Notes: generated by a model from the letters alone, not told the origin. Shown: positions 9,996 through 19,854, numbered from the stretch's first letter. The stretch: 27,323 bases of DNA from Apostichopus parvimensis (GCA_000934455.1 KN882207.1:608276-635598); one strand, 5' to 3'. Made by a program: numbers and translations.

Positions 9996-10804
9996 CGCGT
10001 GTAAATGGGACACCAAACAAGGTGATTGGCATACCTATTTCACTGCATCCACTTCTAAATCAGCATTAAATAGGCACTTGATGCATTGGATTCTCAGCTT
10101 TGGCCTCCCTGTGACTTTTCTAGATGTCCAAGCGGTGGTAAATATCAGACAACACAAGTGTGAGTGTTAGTCAATTATGTACCGCATAATTCCTTATGGG
10201 AAAAATAGTGTTAGTTTGTCATTAAAACTGTAATAAACTGTATTAAAGCTAGCAAATTAGCAAAGATAAACAATAAAGACCACTAAGTAATTCATTAGTG
10301 TGCGATATTGATACTCCAAAACCATTGTAACTCTCAATGACAGATTTGTAGATCATTTCAGTGTTCCTTTGATCTGTTTCACGTGTAAATGGGACACCAC
10401 AAATTTGGTGTCCCATTTACACGTGAAACACAACTTTGTTTGATGACAGTACACATGGCAATTCTGGGAATGGATTTGTAATTCAGTCACCATGCCCTCA
10501 GTATTGCATGTACATGCATTTACATCATGAAGATATCAATGTTCATGGTTCAAAAGCTGTGGAATAATCAGCAGACACTATTCAAAGTCTAAAACTGAAT
10601 TTGGGAATTGCCATCATGTTTGGAGTAACATCAAAATTTTCAAATTTCAAATACCAAAAGCAAGACATCCTTTCCAGTACAATATAAACAGCAAAGGTAA
10701 AGGTAACCACATGCAGTGGTGAAGTAAACAGGCAGCTGTGTACTCTGATCAGGCATAGTAACATGGGACACAGATAATTTGGCGTCCCATTTACACGTGA
10801 AACA
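9996..10804. promoter_or_regulatory. Left cluster of sub-terminal GGGACAC motifs
   Basis: The core CACGTGTAAATGGGACACCA or a close variant occurs at 9996-10015 (CGCGTGTAAATGGGACACCA), twice as a perfect palindrome at 10375-10430, and inverted at 10781-10804, with a partial direct partner catgggacac at 10762-10771. They would be transposase-binding sites if the enclosing element is real. No coding function is visible between them. Confidence 0.55.
10375..10430. repeat. Perfect 25-bp inverted repeat with 6-nt loop
   Basis: Arms 10375-10399 and 10406-10430 are exact reverse complements, with caaatt between. Each arm contains CACGTGTAAATGGGACACCA. It could form a strong hairpin or a two-fold protein-binding site. 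Confidence 0.9.
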
Positions 10805-10945
10805 GTCTTCCTGCGTAACAGTTAACATTGGGATTGTTGTCCCGTGGATCTTCAACAGGACTCCAAATATATTGAAAAACAAGTCCATTGCTTCACCACA
10901 CAAATGAAATAAATTCCTTAGCGCTCAAACTGCGTCTCTGTATGC

Positions 10946-11161
10946 TTATTTTAGTATAAATTTATGTGTCATCTCTTGGAGTTCCTGTGCATCAAATTTG
11001 TACACATATGCCCTTCCTGTTCTGATCATCTCCGGTTCGGTCAGAAGTTGTGCAACATCTTCCATAGGATGGAGGGCTTCCAGCTCGTCAGTAAAGATGA
11101 ATCCGTCCTTCGTATTCCGCATGAACTTCAGTTGGAGGCTCTTGCCGTCAATACGGGTGAC
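10946..11161 (-). CDS. Third coding exon and C-terminus of the DDE-like gene
   Basis: Starts after tcatttaaacAG in phase 0 with VTRIDGKSLQLKFMRNTKDG, continues through FIFTDELEALHPMEDVAQLL and ends MTHKFILK with TAA at 10946-10948. It has no named domain. The frame is open through the upstream intron, so the splice acceptor defines its start. Confidence 0.65.
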   Translation of the reverse strand, partial: VTRIDGKSLQLKFMRNTKDGFIFTDELEALHPMEDVAQLLTEPEMIRTGRAYVYKFDAQELQEMTHKFILK

Positions 11162-11526
11162 CTGTTTAAATGAAGAAAAATTAGGTGGCATTGGAATGCT
11201 ATGTTACCCATTTTTTTCTCACTCGTCTAGCAGGTACCTCAAGGAGCTGCGGGGAAAGAAGCCAGGTTTAGCAGCAGGTAGACTGGACACGGCTCCAAAC
11301 TAGAGAGGGCCCTTGGAGGTATAGAGCAGGAAATCAATATTGGACTTGCAGTACCCTGCTGGGAAATGTTGTCATGAAAGTGAGCAGGAATGTTACACTG
11401 AGGATGCAGAGGCGACTTTTAATTCAAGAGTGCTACCTTCTGGAACAAACTCACCTGTCATTTCGAGAGATCATTCTTCAGTTCTGTTTATAGAAAGCTG
11501 GTTGTGATTAAGTGAGATATACTTAC

Positions 11527-11786
11527 CATTGCAAGGTAGACAAACGGATGTGCTTCCTTCCTGCTAGGCTTAAACTTGATAGCCACATGCATGTTGACCT
11601 TCACCCTGTTGAAGAAAGTAGAAGCACCAAGCAGTCCACCCTCAGTGTTGTCGGCCTTATCAGTAGTGTCACGGTCCGGCTCTGCTAAAACTGGCTCCCC
11701 GTCAGGATCAGGAACTCCTCCAGAATTGCCCCCTGCAGGTCCTGCATCCACGTTGAAATTAGCCAACTGGAGGTGGGTAGATGTAC
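11527..11786 (-). CDS. Second coding exon of the DDE-like gene
   Basis: Starts after ccttgtttcAG in phase 1 and ends ATG|GTAAGT in phase 0. It encodes an acidic, Gly/Pro/Asp-rich linker (DAGPAGGNSGGVPDPDGEP) followed by FFNRVKVNMHVAIKFKPSRK and HPFVYLAM. It has no known domain. The intact open frame, good splice sites and consistent phases with both neighbours support it as a real exon. Translation enters by splicing, so the methionine-like TTG at 11766 is not a start. Confidence 0.65.
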
Positions 11787-12457
11787 CTGAAACAAGGGAA
11801 AAAAAGATACTTCTTTGTCAGGCTAAAAAAACTTAGGAATGCTAAATAGTAAAATCAATTCTGATAATTCAATTGTTTGAGTAACTATATAATAGTTGAC
11901 TGGATAACAAAAATCTTCACTCATATTGCATATAAGGGTTCTTCCGATGTGAAAGGTTTACATATGGGCTTTGAGTGTTTGTAGGTTGCCTATTTACAGC
12001 AAGTGACTCAAGGTACACTGTGTACATCAACGTTTGGTTTTCCAATTCGCTTATCATTGAGGCTTGGCAGAGTGTGAAAACAGAAGGCGTATCTCGTACT
12101 TCCAGGTATTACAGTAGGAAGACTCACGTTATCAGTCATGCCCCTAGCACAGTCAAAATAGCCCCTAGTTCTGACTGAATCTCTGTGACTACTTTTACTG
12201 AAAAATAGCCTCTGCCATGATAACATTCCCATTACCCAACTACTAAATATCACAAATTAGTCACTGGGTGGTGACCTGATCTAGCCCCTGGTTCTCATTT
12301 GAATGATATAACCCAGAGGCTATAGTACCGGAAAAGTTGCTCCTGGTGTTGATATTCTTGCAGTCATGGCATCATGGTATGAAAGCACACATTGTCCGAA
12401 AGCATTTTTATTTGAAAATGCTAAAGGGTGAAATAAAAACTGATGGAATCAACCTAC

Positions 12458-14965
12458 CTGTTCTCCTTGTTTGCTGCAAGTTGACATCCTTCCACTGGCT
12501 GACATAGTCTGCATTGTCACATCTGCCAGGTCCCCGTAGGCATCCGTCACAGAAGCATGACAGGTTCCGCACCATGACCATGCCATGCTCCTTGGTCTTT
12601 ATGCTATGTAATCTTCGTGTGCCCGCAACAGTCCTCAGCGCCCTGTCTCCTCTTGTCCGGTTGACACTGACACTGGGGATGTAGAACATGATGTACAGCA
12701 TTGGTCTTCTTCTGCCTCCTTTGTGAGATTCTCGGACAGGTACTTGTGAAGCGAAGAAGCATCTTTGATGATGGCATTGCCGGCTCTCACAGCTTCCGAT
12801 GCTAGCTTCTTAACGACCCCACTTTCTCCGTCACTGGCCCCCTTCCCATGTCTCGTACCAGAGTAGTTGTGGTGGACCTCCATCTGAAAGTCAGTTCCAG
12901 CATGGGCAATGTCGGAGATGGGACCACGGCTCTTATATTGACTACTGCAGCCATCGGAGAATCTGTAGAAGGTCCTGATGTCAAGTGATCGGGTACCTCC
13001 GAGGTGCTCTGTCACACTCTGTTGGAAGGCATTGACCAAGTGATAATCGTGAAGTAGGTCGTCACTAATCATCACGCAACTTTCAGTGACCCGAGATCCA
13101 CAGCAGTGACAGAGATAGTAAGTAACGATGGGGTGGACCGTCACTGACTCCTTGGCATAATACGAACTCTGAACTTCGCGTTGGTATGTACATTTAAAAT
13201 TCTCAGCGAAGTCATAGATTCCCAGGACTTCATTGGCCTGTAGCTTCTCCCTTAACAGTGCCTGCTGTTCCTGCTGCCAGTCTTTATTGAAAAGATGTTC
13301 AGCAAAGGGGACTGCCTCCGTCTTCAACTCTGCAACCAGCTCTGCCGCTGTTCCGCTCTTCTCAACAAGCGACCTCTTCTTGACTGTCTTCGTTCCATCC
13401 TTGCTGTGACATTCTGACCTGACCATCTGCCAGGCCTTCCATCTAATTATCTTCTCCGGCTCATCAAGCACAGCAGCCATCTTCTCGTCGAGAAGGTCTA
13501 CTCCACAGTCCTGGCAGTCGCGAGTTATGCAGCGTAGTTGATTGTACTCTGATCCCAGTTGATTGGGGCACATCGTGGAGTTGATGAGATCATAGCCATC
13601 CCTGAACAAGTTGTAATGCCTCATTGAGTCGAGCTTCAACTGGATGTTTTCACAGTATTCGCACAGGCAGCAGGAAAGCTTGGCCTGCGCTCTGTGTTTG
13701 ACATCCCTCGGACGATGGCGATAAAACACAGCAGAACACACTTTGTTGTCAGGATGGGCCTTGTTGTACTTCTGGTGGAGCTGCCCTATGGTCTTCTCCA
13801 TGATGTGTCTCGGCTTCAGGGATTTTTTGCTTACGAACTTCTTTTCTGGCAGGGGGTTGGAGTTTGACTCATAGAAGTCCTGAATCATCTGGACAGTTGC
13901 TGGAGGTATTGGCTTCCGGCCAGCACTCTTCTTAACGGCCTTGTTCAGAAGCTTTCGGCTGATACTGAAGCGGCGACTCACTGCTCTCTTCAGACCTCTC
14001 AAGCTACTTAGAGAGCTCGCTAAAGCTTTGCGTTTGACAGATCTACGGTCTTGCTGCAGTCCTTCTGCCACAGCTGTAACGATGCCATCCTCGAGGGCAG
14101 ACGACGGGGAAATGGAGGCTCTCCTGAAGGCTTTAGCCTTGACTGGTGTTGCATTTCTGATTATATCAAGCGTTGTCATGACAGAATGGGATCTTCTCTT
14201 TGGAAGCGCCTTGCGCACTCTTTCCAGCGCCTTGGCCTTGGCCATGTCTGTACGGAGGTCCACTGGTTCTTCGAGTGCCGCATTGTCATGCTGCAGGGCC
14301 TGAGATTCTTGCTGCACCTTGCGTGTCTGCTGAATCAGTTCCTCCTCCAACTTCTTCAATCTCTCATGTTCTTTCTTCAGTGCATCTCATTCTTTTTGCA
14401 GTCTCCTTTCTTCCTCAGACATTTTCTTCTGTCTATATTTCTCTCTTCTCAGGGCCAATATCGCTTTCTTCTGAGCTGATGTCTGCCTGGATCTTTGTTT
14501 CTGCTTCCTGATTCGCTCCTTTTCTTTATTCTTCTCACACTGTTGCCTGGTCGAGAATTTTTTCTTTTGAGCCTTGGTCACCTGCTCTCGCTGTTTCTTT
14601 CTCTCCTTCATCTTCTGCATCCTTTTTCGTGATCCCTCATTCGTTTGTAGCTTCCGCTGATGCCATTTTGTGGCTTCCTCTCTTTCCTTCGAAGACAGCG
14701 TTCTCTTTGTTAGTTGACTGGCTGCTAAAGCACATCTGAGTCTGTAGTACTGGCTATAGTCTTTTGCCTGCTCCAAAATCTGTCTGTATCTTGTCGGGTC
14801 ATCCTGTTGCAGCTTTGTCCTCCAATTCGTGCTCCTTGATCCATCAGCGTCGCTGAAGGTACCGGTACCAGCACTTGTACTGGGTTTCTCTGTTCCATCA
14901 GCATTTTGTCTGTAGCGAATACGGAGATTGAATACATGCTTTTGTCTGTTCGGTGTAGGTGCCAT
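12458..14965 (-). pseudogene. First coding exon: coiled coil, cysteine cluster and putative catalytic core
   Basis: Order on the minus strand: basic start; Lys/Arg/Glu-rich coiled coil (about 14700-14280); basic segment with GLKRAVSRRFSISRKLLNKA (about 14000); CCLCEYC (near 13675); an RDCQDCG pair (near 13515); core motifs GIYDFAENFKCTYQREVQSS (Asp codon 13211-13213), TFYRFSDGCSSQYKSRG (Asp near 12955) and GTRHGKGASDGESGVVKKL (near 12850). Asp, Asp and an acidic D/E pair next to HGKG are candidate RNase H/DDE catalytic residues. TGA at 14387-14389 interrupts the coiled coil, with the same frame continuing on both sides. Near 12680-12705 the frame shifts by one base. The other frame then gives YIPSVSVNRTRGDRALRTVA and LSCFCDGCLRGPGRCDNADY, plausibly the true tail, running to a perfect donor at 12457. 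Confidence 0.75.
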
Positions 14966-14974
14966 TTCGATGTT

Positions 14975-15731
14975 CTGAAAAGGGAAATGGGACAGAAAAA
15001 AAACTTGTTTGCACATGTAGTAAAATGCAGCCAGATAAATTGCAAACTTGTCCATGAGAAAAAAAAACATTCTCCATATGAACGTTTGTATAGCATTGTG
15101 TGCTCTCCTCAAACATCAATTGGTCTCAACACATTTCACTACAATCAGAAGAAATTTGCAGCACGTTCCTCCCATCACCTTGGTGTAATGGCAACTTGGC
15201 AAGAAGTTGTCGCTGCCAATTGGCACGGATAAATTTTCATCATCGGTTGATCTGGAACTGCAGGACGGCGAGTTTCGCAGTGTCCTATACTACGACCACA
15301 CCATACACCAATGGACTTCTTAGTAAATTAATAATCAAATCTCCTACTGGAGTATTCAAGAGTATAAGCACCAAGAACTTTATACACAACACAACTTTAT
15401 ACACAACCCCATACCCACTGAGTATATCTCAAAGGTAACCCTTGTTCAAAACTGCACAAACTGTGACAAAGTGCAAAAATGTTAGGCTTAAGCCGACCAG
15501 CTTAAAACTTCCAAGTTTCGGTTCAGCCATTATTGCTATCCAGTATCGATTGTGTGGTAGGCTATAAGGCTAGGTTTGTGCCACAACAAGTATTACTTCT
15601 ACAAACCTCATCCACAATCATTACATTCATTCCTACGTGAAATCTGAAAATAAACACCCACACTCAGTGCAGTGTTGTAAATAATCCTATATTTTGTGGA
15701 ACTGGTACTAGTGCTGTGATAATGCTAATAG
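14975..15731. other. Probable 5' intron/untranslated region of the DDE-like gene
   Basis: The pyrimidine-rich acceptor ends at 14975 on the minus strand, so an untranslated exon should lie upstream. I could not identify it. No other gene is visible. Confidence 0.35.
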
Positions 15732-16763
15732 TCACAACGAAAACGGGACACAAAAATGAATGTGTCCCCGTGAATATTTTACGTTGTGAAGATACTTCAC
15801 CTTCTTGCATCGTAATATAGAAAACCTACATGATTTTTCGTCATAAATCCACTTATAAATAAAAACAACTACGTTCGACAAATAACCTGAATTACCGGCA
15901 TGCCGGATGAACAAAAATTGCATGATACTTCGATTGTCGATCACAACGTAAGCACAGGACACCAAACTTTTCGTATCACATTACTGGTTCAATGTACGTG
16001 TGTCGCCGTGGCGAGTGTTCGTACGGAGGCCTCGTCAATTTATCTCGTAATCTGATGAATTATCAAGTAATATGCCTAATAATTCCATGTATTTTGACCG
16101 CTCGAACATCACTTACCGCAGCATGCACTTCCCGAAATCATCCCACTTCGTAAAACTTGAACACAACGTAACCTCAGGGACACGAAAACATTTCCTTGAT
16201 TAATTCTTCGTAATAAAGATGGCGACGGCCCGCTGACTGCTGAGCTTGCTTTTTACATCCGGGCCTTTTGATCAGCTGTTCAGCTCATTCATGAATTTCC
16301 AGGAAGCGAATCTGATTGGCTAATGGAATTTCACAACGTAAATATTGCCTGGGACACCAAAAATACTGATGGAAGCGCCTGGGTCCGATATTTTGCCTAT
16401 GCTACGATCAATTTTGCTAAGATTTGGCGATAGTTTAGAACTCCTAAATATATATCAGGAAGACTCGCTGCAGTGGAATTGGAGTTAACTGAAGTATATT
16501 TTTGTTCCGTTTTACGTATCGCGGAACCAACGTAAACAACGGGACACGAAAATTTACGTTGTGACTATGATTTTAAACAGCTGACAGTCAAATGAGAAAT
16601 TGCACACGCGTCGTGACCAATGTATTTATTTTTGATCACATGCCTCTGCTAACGGAAAGACGTTGATTAGAAGAAAAATAGAGCACACAAACAATGCAAT
16701 TGAGGTTGGAATCGATGTATTTATAAATGTCAAAGAATGGGGTATTTTATTCAGTGGGACACC
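15732..16763. promoter_or_regulatory. Right cluster of CACAACGTAA...GGGACAC motifs
   Basis: Six sites: 15732-15751 (tcacaacgaaaacgggacac) with an inverted partner 15762-15789; 15941-15963; 16162-16188; 16331-16364; 16526-16552 with an inverted TTTACGTTGTG at 16553-16563; and a lone gggacacc at 16756-16763. The spacing between AACGTAA and GGGACAC varies by a few bases. This is the counterpart of the left cluster on the other side of the gene. Confidence 0.55.
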
Positions 16764-16938
16764 ACTCACCAAGATGTCAAATAATGTTAAACAGAAAATG
16801 ATATCATGTGAGTTAATATGCTGTTTGATACTACTACTTGTTCACTACAAATAGAATAAGAAATGTGGATGATAATGGAATCCTGGAAGGAATGCCAGCA
16901 TTGCCAGGACAAATGAAATGCAAATGCCTTGAATTAGC

Positions 16939-16971
16939 ACTGGTACCCTTATTTATAGAATGTGCCATATA
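16939..16971 (-). repeat. Right inverted repeat of the candidate transposon
   Basis: Starts ACTGGTACCCTTATTTATAG and ends TGTGCCATATA. Reverse complement of 9800-9832 with four mismatches. Confidence 0.65.
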
Positions 16972-17507
16972 CGAGTAATTGTTCATCCGAGTACTCTTAG
17001 AGCAGTTTCGAGTAGTCGAGTTTTGTTTTATTATAAGTAATTGGAACCTGTCTGTGCATTTAATTGCTTCCCGATGCTCATTGTAAGCAAATTAAGCCTA
17101 ATTAACAGTTGATTGTGATGACAATTGTTCCGGAGAATCTTGCTAAATTGGTTTTTCAAATTAAGATTGTCTCCTGAAGTATTAGTAAGATATCTTCTGA
17201 TATTGGAATGAGCAGTTATCAGTAGCACTTCTTCCTTAAACAAGTGGGTGTTAGGCTTATAGTATACTTCTTTGCTCAACCATGCCAGTGTTCCGTATAC
17301 AGTAACCACATGACAGCCACATCACTTTATCTATGCGTTTTACACACTTCGCTGATACTGCTGGGGTTGACATGAGTATCATAGGGAAATACAATAAACA
17401 ATGTCAAAAGGATCGAAAGATTATGCGTTGTAACGACAGTTTTAAATAACTATTTCTTTCTTCTATAGGTATACTCGTAAATTTCTCGTCCTTTGCTAGT
17501 ACCAATT
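16972..17507. other. Non-coding sequence
   Basis: AT-rich. A minus-strand open frame at 17031-17309 (92 codons) has no recognisable content and is probably chance. Confidence 0.3.
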
Positions 17508-17649
17508 GGGTCATTCCATATCAAATCACCAAATTGTGAAGCAATGCAACTGACATTTTCAGAACATGCCTATTTTATGGTGTTCCAATCATACCAAACA
17601 TTTGGGAATTTTCAGCAACAGCCATTGGTGATGTGACACGGAATGACCC
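17508..17649. mobile_element. 142-bp MITE with AATT target duplication
   Basis: The left end GGGTCATTCCATATCAAATC and the reverse complement of the right end, GGGTCATTCCGTGTCACATC, match at 17 of 20 positions and continue CACCAA in both. AATT directly abuts both ends (17504-17507 and 17650-17653). It is too short to code. A truncated relative lies at 2690-2882. Confidence 0.8.
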
Positions 17650-17665
17650 AATTATATACTTTAAA

Positions 17666-17770
17666 TTTACTTCGCTCCTCGCTTACCTGTCTCCTCACAA
17701 CCTTAGCACCTTATTCTACCGTGTCTAGTATGCCCTGGTAATATTTTAACACTGTGCACCCTCAACGACC
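17666..17770 (+). repeat. Left ITR of the DIRS element
   Basis: 17666-17710 is the exact reverse complement of 24133-24177 (45 bp). From about 17681 onward it also matches the reverse complement of the right ITR (gcttacctgtctcctcacaa and on through taccgtg, cctggtaa and aacactgtgc), so the terminal repeats are inverted. Confidence 0.85.
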
Positions 17771-18389
17771 GGCTCCTCTGGTCATTGCCCTTCCTTCTCA
17801 TTCTACCATCCAAAGTGTCTACAAATGGTTTTTCGTAGTGGATAGTAAATGTTACGGAAATTTGCCCGGATACTTTGGATTTTTACCTTCATTTACATCC
17901 TTGTGGATTTCAGAACGTTCTACAGTCTTTTACAGCCTGATAAGTATCCTTTTCTTATAAAGGGAGGGAGTTTGGGTTCGTTTATGTGTGCGACCCACAC
18001 CCATGTTTTCGTTTTTGAGTAGCGCAGCCTTACTTTCCCAGGTAGCAGTTCAGCGAAACTGCTTCATTCATTTTGGCCTGCTCCGCACTGGCGCGGATGG
18101 GCAGTATCTCACGTATTTGTCTGATATACTTCTTTCTAAGATGTTTGATCGTTTTCATGTCAATTTCGTTACTTGGTCACTATTTCTAAGTATTGGGGCT
18201 TCACATTTGTAGCGTACTTTGTAAGCCGCGAGCTCCTAGCGGGACGCGATATTTTGTTTACTTCTACGTAACTCTACTCTCTGTCAGTTTACATACCCAC
18301 CCCACTTCTTCCATTACCATAGTTAGTTTATGTTCTTTACGATATCTGACTACTTCATCTAGTCTTTCCTTAACGTGGGTTTTTCAGTC
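17771..18389 (+). other. DIRS 5' leader
   Basis: Sequence between the left ITR and the Gag start. Short open frames have no recognisable content. Confidence 0.4.
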
Positions 18390-18854
18390 ATGTCTCGGAG
18401 CCACTTGAAATGTGTCAATTGTTCGATGTTCCGCCCAGGTCGGGCATGGGACAACCATGATCTTTGCCCTAGATGCAGGACCTGTAGTCACAGAGACCCT
18501 TGTTTGGTCTGCATCTTGTTTACGCCAGCACAATGGCAAGAATTTGATACATGGCTGGCTAGCCAGCGTTCGAAGCTCCAGGACAAACTGGACCTCACCC
18601 CGAACCCCAACGGTTCTCCGAGAGGGGAGGGAATTGCAGTAGAGACTGGAGACGAGGAGGAAGTGAGAGAGTTGGTGGGAGATGGAGTGGAGAGTGGCCA
18701 AGAGAGGGCTGGAGGAGAGAGAGAGAGAGAGAAAGAGGTGAGGTGGAGAGAGCAGGTGGAGAGAAATAGCCCCCCAAGGTCCCAGCGGCGTCCGGATCTG
18801 ATACGACCAAAGGGAAAGCAAGAGCAAGGCTCCGGCCAAGAAAAAGCCCATTAG
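18390..18854 (+). pseudogene. DIRS Gag-like protein, N-terminal part
   Basis: ATG at 18390 begins MSRSHLKCVNCSMFRPGRAW and continues into a cysteine-rich head: CVNC, then CPRCRTC and CLVC. That zinc-binding-like pattern is typical of the first ORF of animal DIRS elements. An acidic stretch and a GAGA-rich Glu/Arg segment (18712-18735) follow. It stops at 18854, but the next frame goes on at once with KKKPIRKSIPTRRGAHTEMG and then a Ser/Arg/Pro-rich region, so the stop follows a frameshift. It would coat the RNA intermediate in a virus-like or ribonucleoprotein particle. The upstream methionine at 18375 is in frame, but MSRSH just before the Cys-rich head seems the better start. Confidence 0.65.
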
Positions 18855-19814
18855 AAAATCTATTCCGACCCGGCGTGGTGCGCACACAGAGATGGGCTCC
18901 GAAGAGCCCAGATCCGGCGAGACCCCAGAGGGAGTCCGGAACCGAAGTTCCACTCCGGATCCGAGATCGGTCCCGAAGCCAGGAACCAGAGCTGCAGTCC
19001 AGGAGCCGGGAACTGACAAGTTTGACGACTGCTAGGTCCCCAGAATGGGGTAGCAGGGGCAGAGCCCGGTTCGCAGATCTCCTAACCGTAGCCAGAGCCG
19101 GTCCTGAAGCTGGGAGCCGACGAGAGTAATGACTGCTGGGTCCCCAGAATGGGGTAGCAGGGGCAGAGCCCGGTTCGCAGATCTCCTAACCGTAGCCAGA
19201 GCCGGTCCTGAAGCTGGGAGCCGACGAGAGTAATGACTGCTGGGTCCCCAGAACGGGGTAGCAGGGGCAAGCACCCAGTCCGTAAAGAGAGCTGGTCCCA
19301 AACGAGGTCCCCATGGCGAAGGGAGAAACACATATCTCCAGCCTCAGACGAGTCCTCACCCTCTTCCGATGACGGGTTCCGGAAAACCAAGAGGAGACGC
19401 TGGTCCCCAGGACGGCGACAAGAGGAAGAGCCAGCTTGAATGGCTTGTTTAACAGGCCTTCTCTGCCCCCTGCTAGAGGGGGAATGACAAAGACGGACAC
19501 CGAACACAGACGCCGGTGCCGAGGGGCAATTGCGACCCACGGCCAGCCCGGCCTCGACACCACGTTCAATCCCAGACCCAGGAATGGAACCAGATTTGTT
19601 CCCTGGTGAGGATGTTCTGGATTGCAGAGCGTCGGTCAGCCTGTCCGGCCTAGACCACGAGGTCTACCCCCTAGATTTCGGGGTTACAGAGGACGGTTAC
19701 TTCACTTCCCAGGGGATGGAGAGGCTCCTGCCCCCTGAACTAACAGCTCGAGCTGCGGAGATCAAGCCGGCAATTGTAGAGGCGCCGGAGGAGACAGGAC
19801 CTCTCTTTCGTTAG
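18855..19814 (+). pseudogene. Remaining Gag/linker region of the DIRS element, frame-broken
   Basis: Low-complexity Arg/Ser/Pro/Glu-rich sequence is spread over all three frames and includes a 104-bp tandem repeat. The final frame (19530-19814) has better-looking sequence (GLDHEVYPLDFGVTEDGYFT, MERLLPPELTARAAEIKPAI), which probably forms the end of Gag or the lead-in to the RT. No known enzyme domain is seen. Confidence 0.5.
19027..19275 (+). repeat. 104-bp tandem repeat, about 2.3 copies
   Basis: Units start at 19027, 19131 and 19235 with gactgctggg(t) and tccccagaa(t/c)ggggtagca. The first two are almost identical. Because 104 is not a multiple of three, each unit shifts the reading frame. 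Confidence 0.9.
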
Positions 19815-19854
19815 TCGTTCTTCTAACCACAAAACGGGACGGAATCTGGTGTCC

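Larger units (their letters stand above)
10946..14965 (-). pseudogene. Spliced gene for a large DDE-like, Cys-rich protein (three coding exons, two lesions)
   Basis: The coding exons are 14965-12458, 11786-11527 and 11161-10946. Introns have donors CAG|GTAGGT and ATG|GTAAGT, acceptors tttcAG and aacAG, and keep phase (phase 1, then 0). The start ATG (14965) lies 10 nt after an acceptor (cccttttcAG), implying an upstream non-coding exon. The product would be about 990 codons: a basic N-terminus (MAPTPNRQKHVFNLRIRYR), a long Lys/Arg/Glu coiled coil, a basic region, a CCLCEYC cysteine cluster, a putative catalytic core and a Cys-rich tail. It looks like the transposase of the enclosing element, or a host protein of that origin. 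Similar unnamed proteins are, to my knowledge, common in marine invertebrate genomes, but I cannot name a Pfam family. An in-frame TGA and a one-base deletion in exon 1 break this copy. Confidence 0.72.
9800..16971 (-). mobile_element. Candidate undescribed DNA transposon carrying a spliced DDE-like gene
   Basis: A 33-bp imperfect inverted repeat (9800-9832 versus 16939-16971, 29/33 matches by eye) brackets a minus-strand spliced gene for a large basic, Cys-rich, putatively DDE-like protein (10946-14965). Both flanks between the gene and the inverted repeats carry multiple GGGACAC-type motifs with an adjacent GTAAA element, several palindromic. A gene framed by clustered sub-terminal repeats and terminal inverted repeats is the layout of an autonomous cut-and-paste transposon. 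The nearest GGGACACC copy lies 175 bp from the inverted repeat on each side. A short direct repeat GAGTA sits just outside both ends (about 9793-9797 and 16973-16977) and could be the target duplication, but this is weak. I cannot assign a named superfamily. Confidence 0.6.

Noticed and set aside
14387..14389. TGA as a selenocysteine codon
   Set aside because: It lies in a Lys/Glu coiled coil with no redox context, and a simple CGA-to-TGA change explains it.
13941..14511. Three plus-strand open frames opposite the DDE-like gene
   Set aside because: Antisense shadows of the Lys/Arg/Glu coiled-coil coding strand.
9734..16994. ATCCGAGTAC direct repeat (9734-9743 and 16985-16994) as the target duplication of the candidate transposon
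   Set aside because: The repeats lie 56 bp and 13 bp outside the inverted repeats, so they do not abut symmetrical ends. The 5-bp GAGTA is closer but too short to trust.
18384..19569. Long minus-strand open frames across the DIRS Gag region
   Set aside because: GC-rich and repetitive sequence keeps antisense frames open. The plus strand carries the recognisable Cys-rich Gag and RT.
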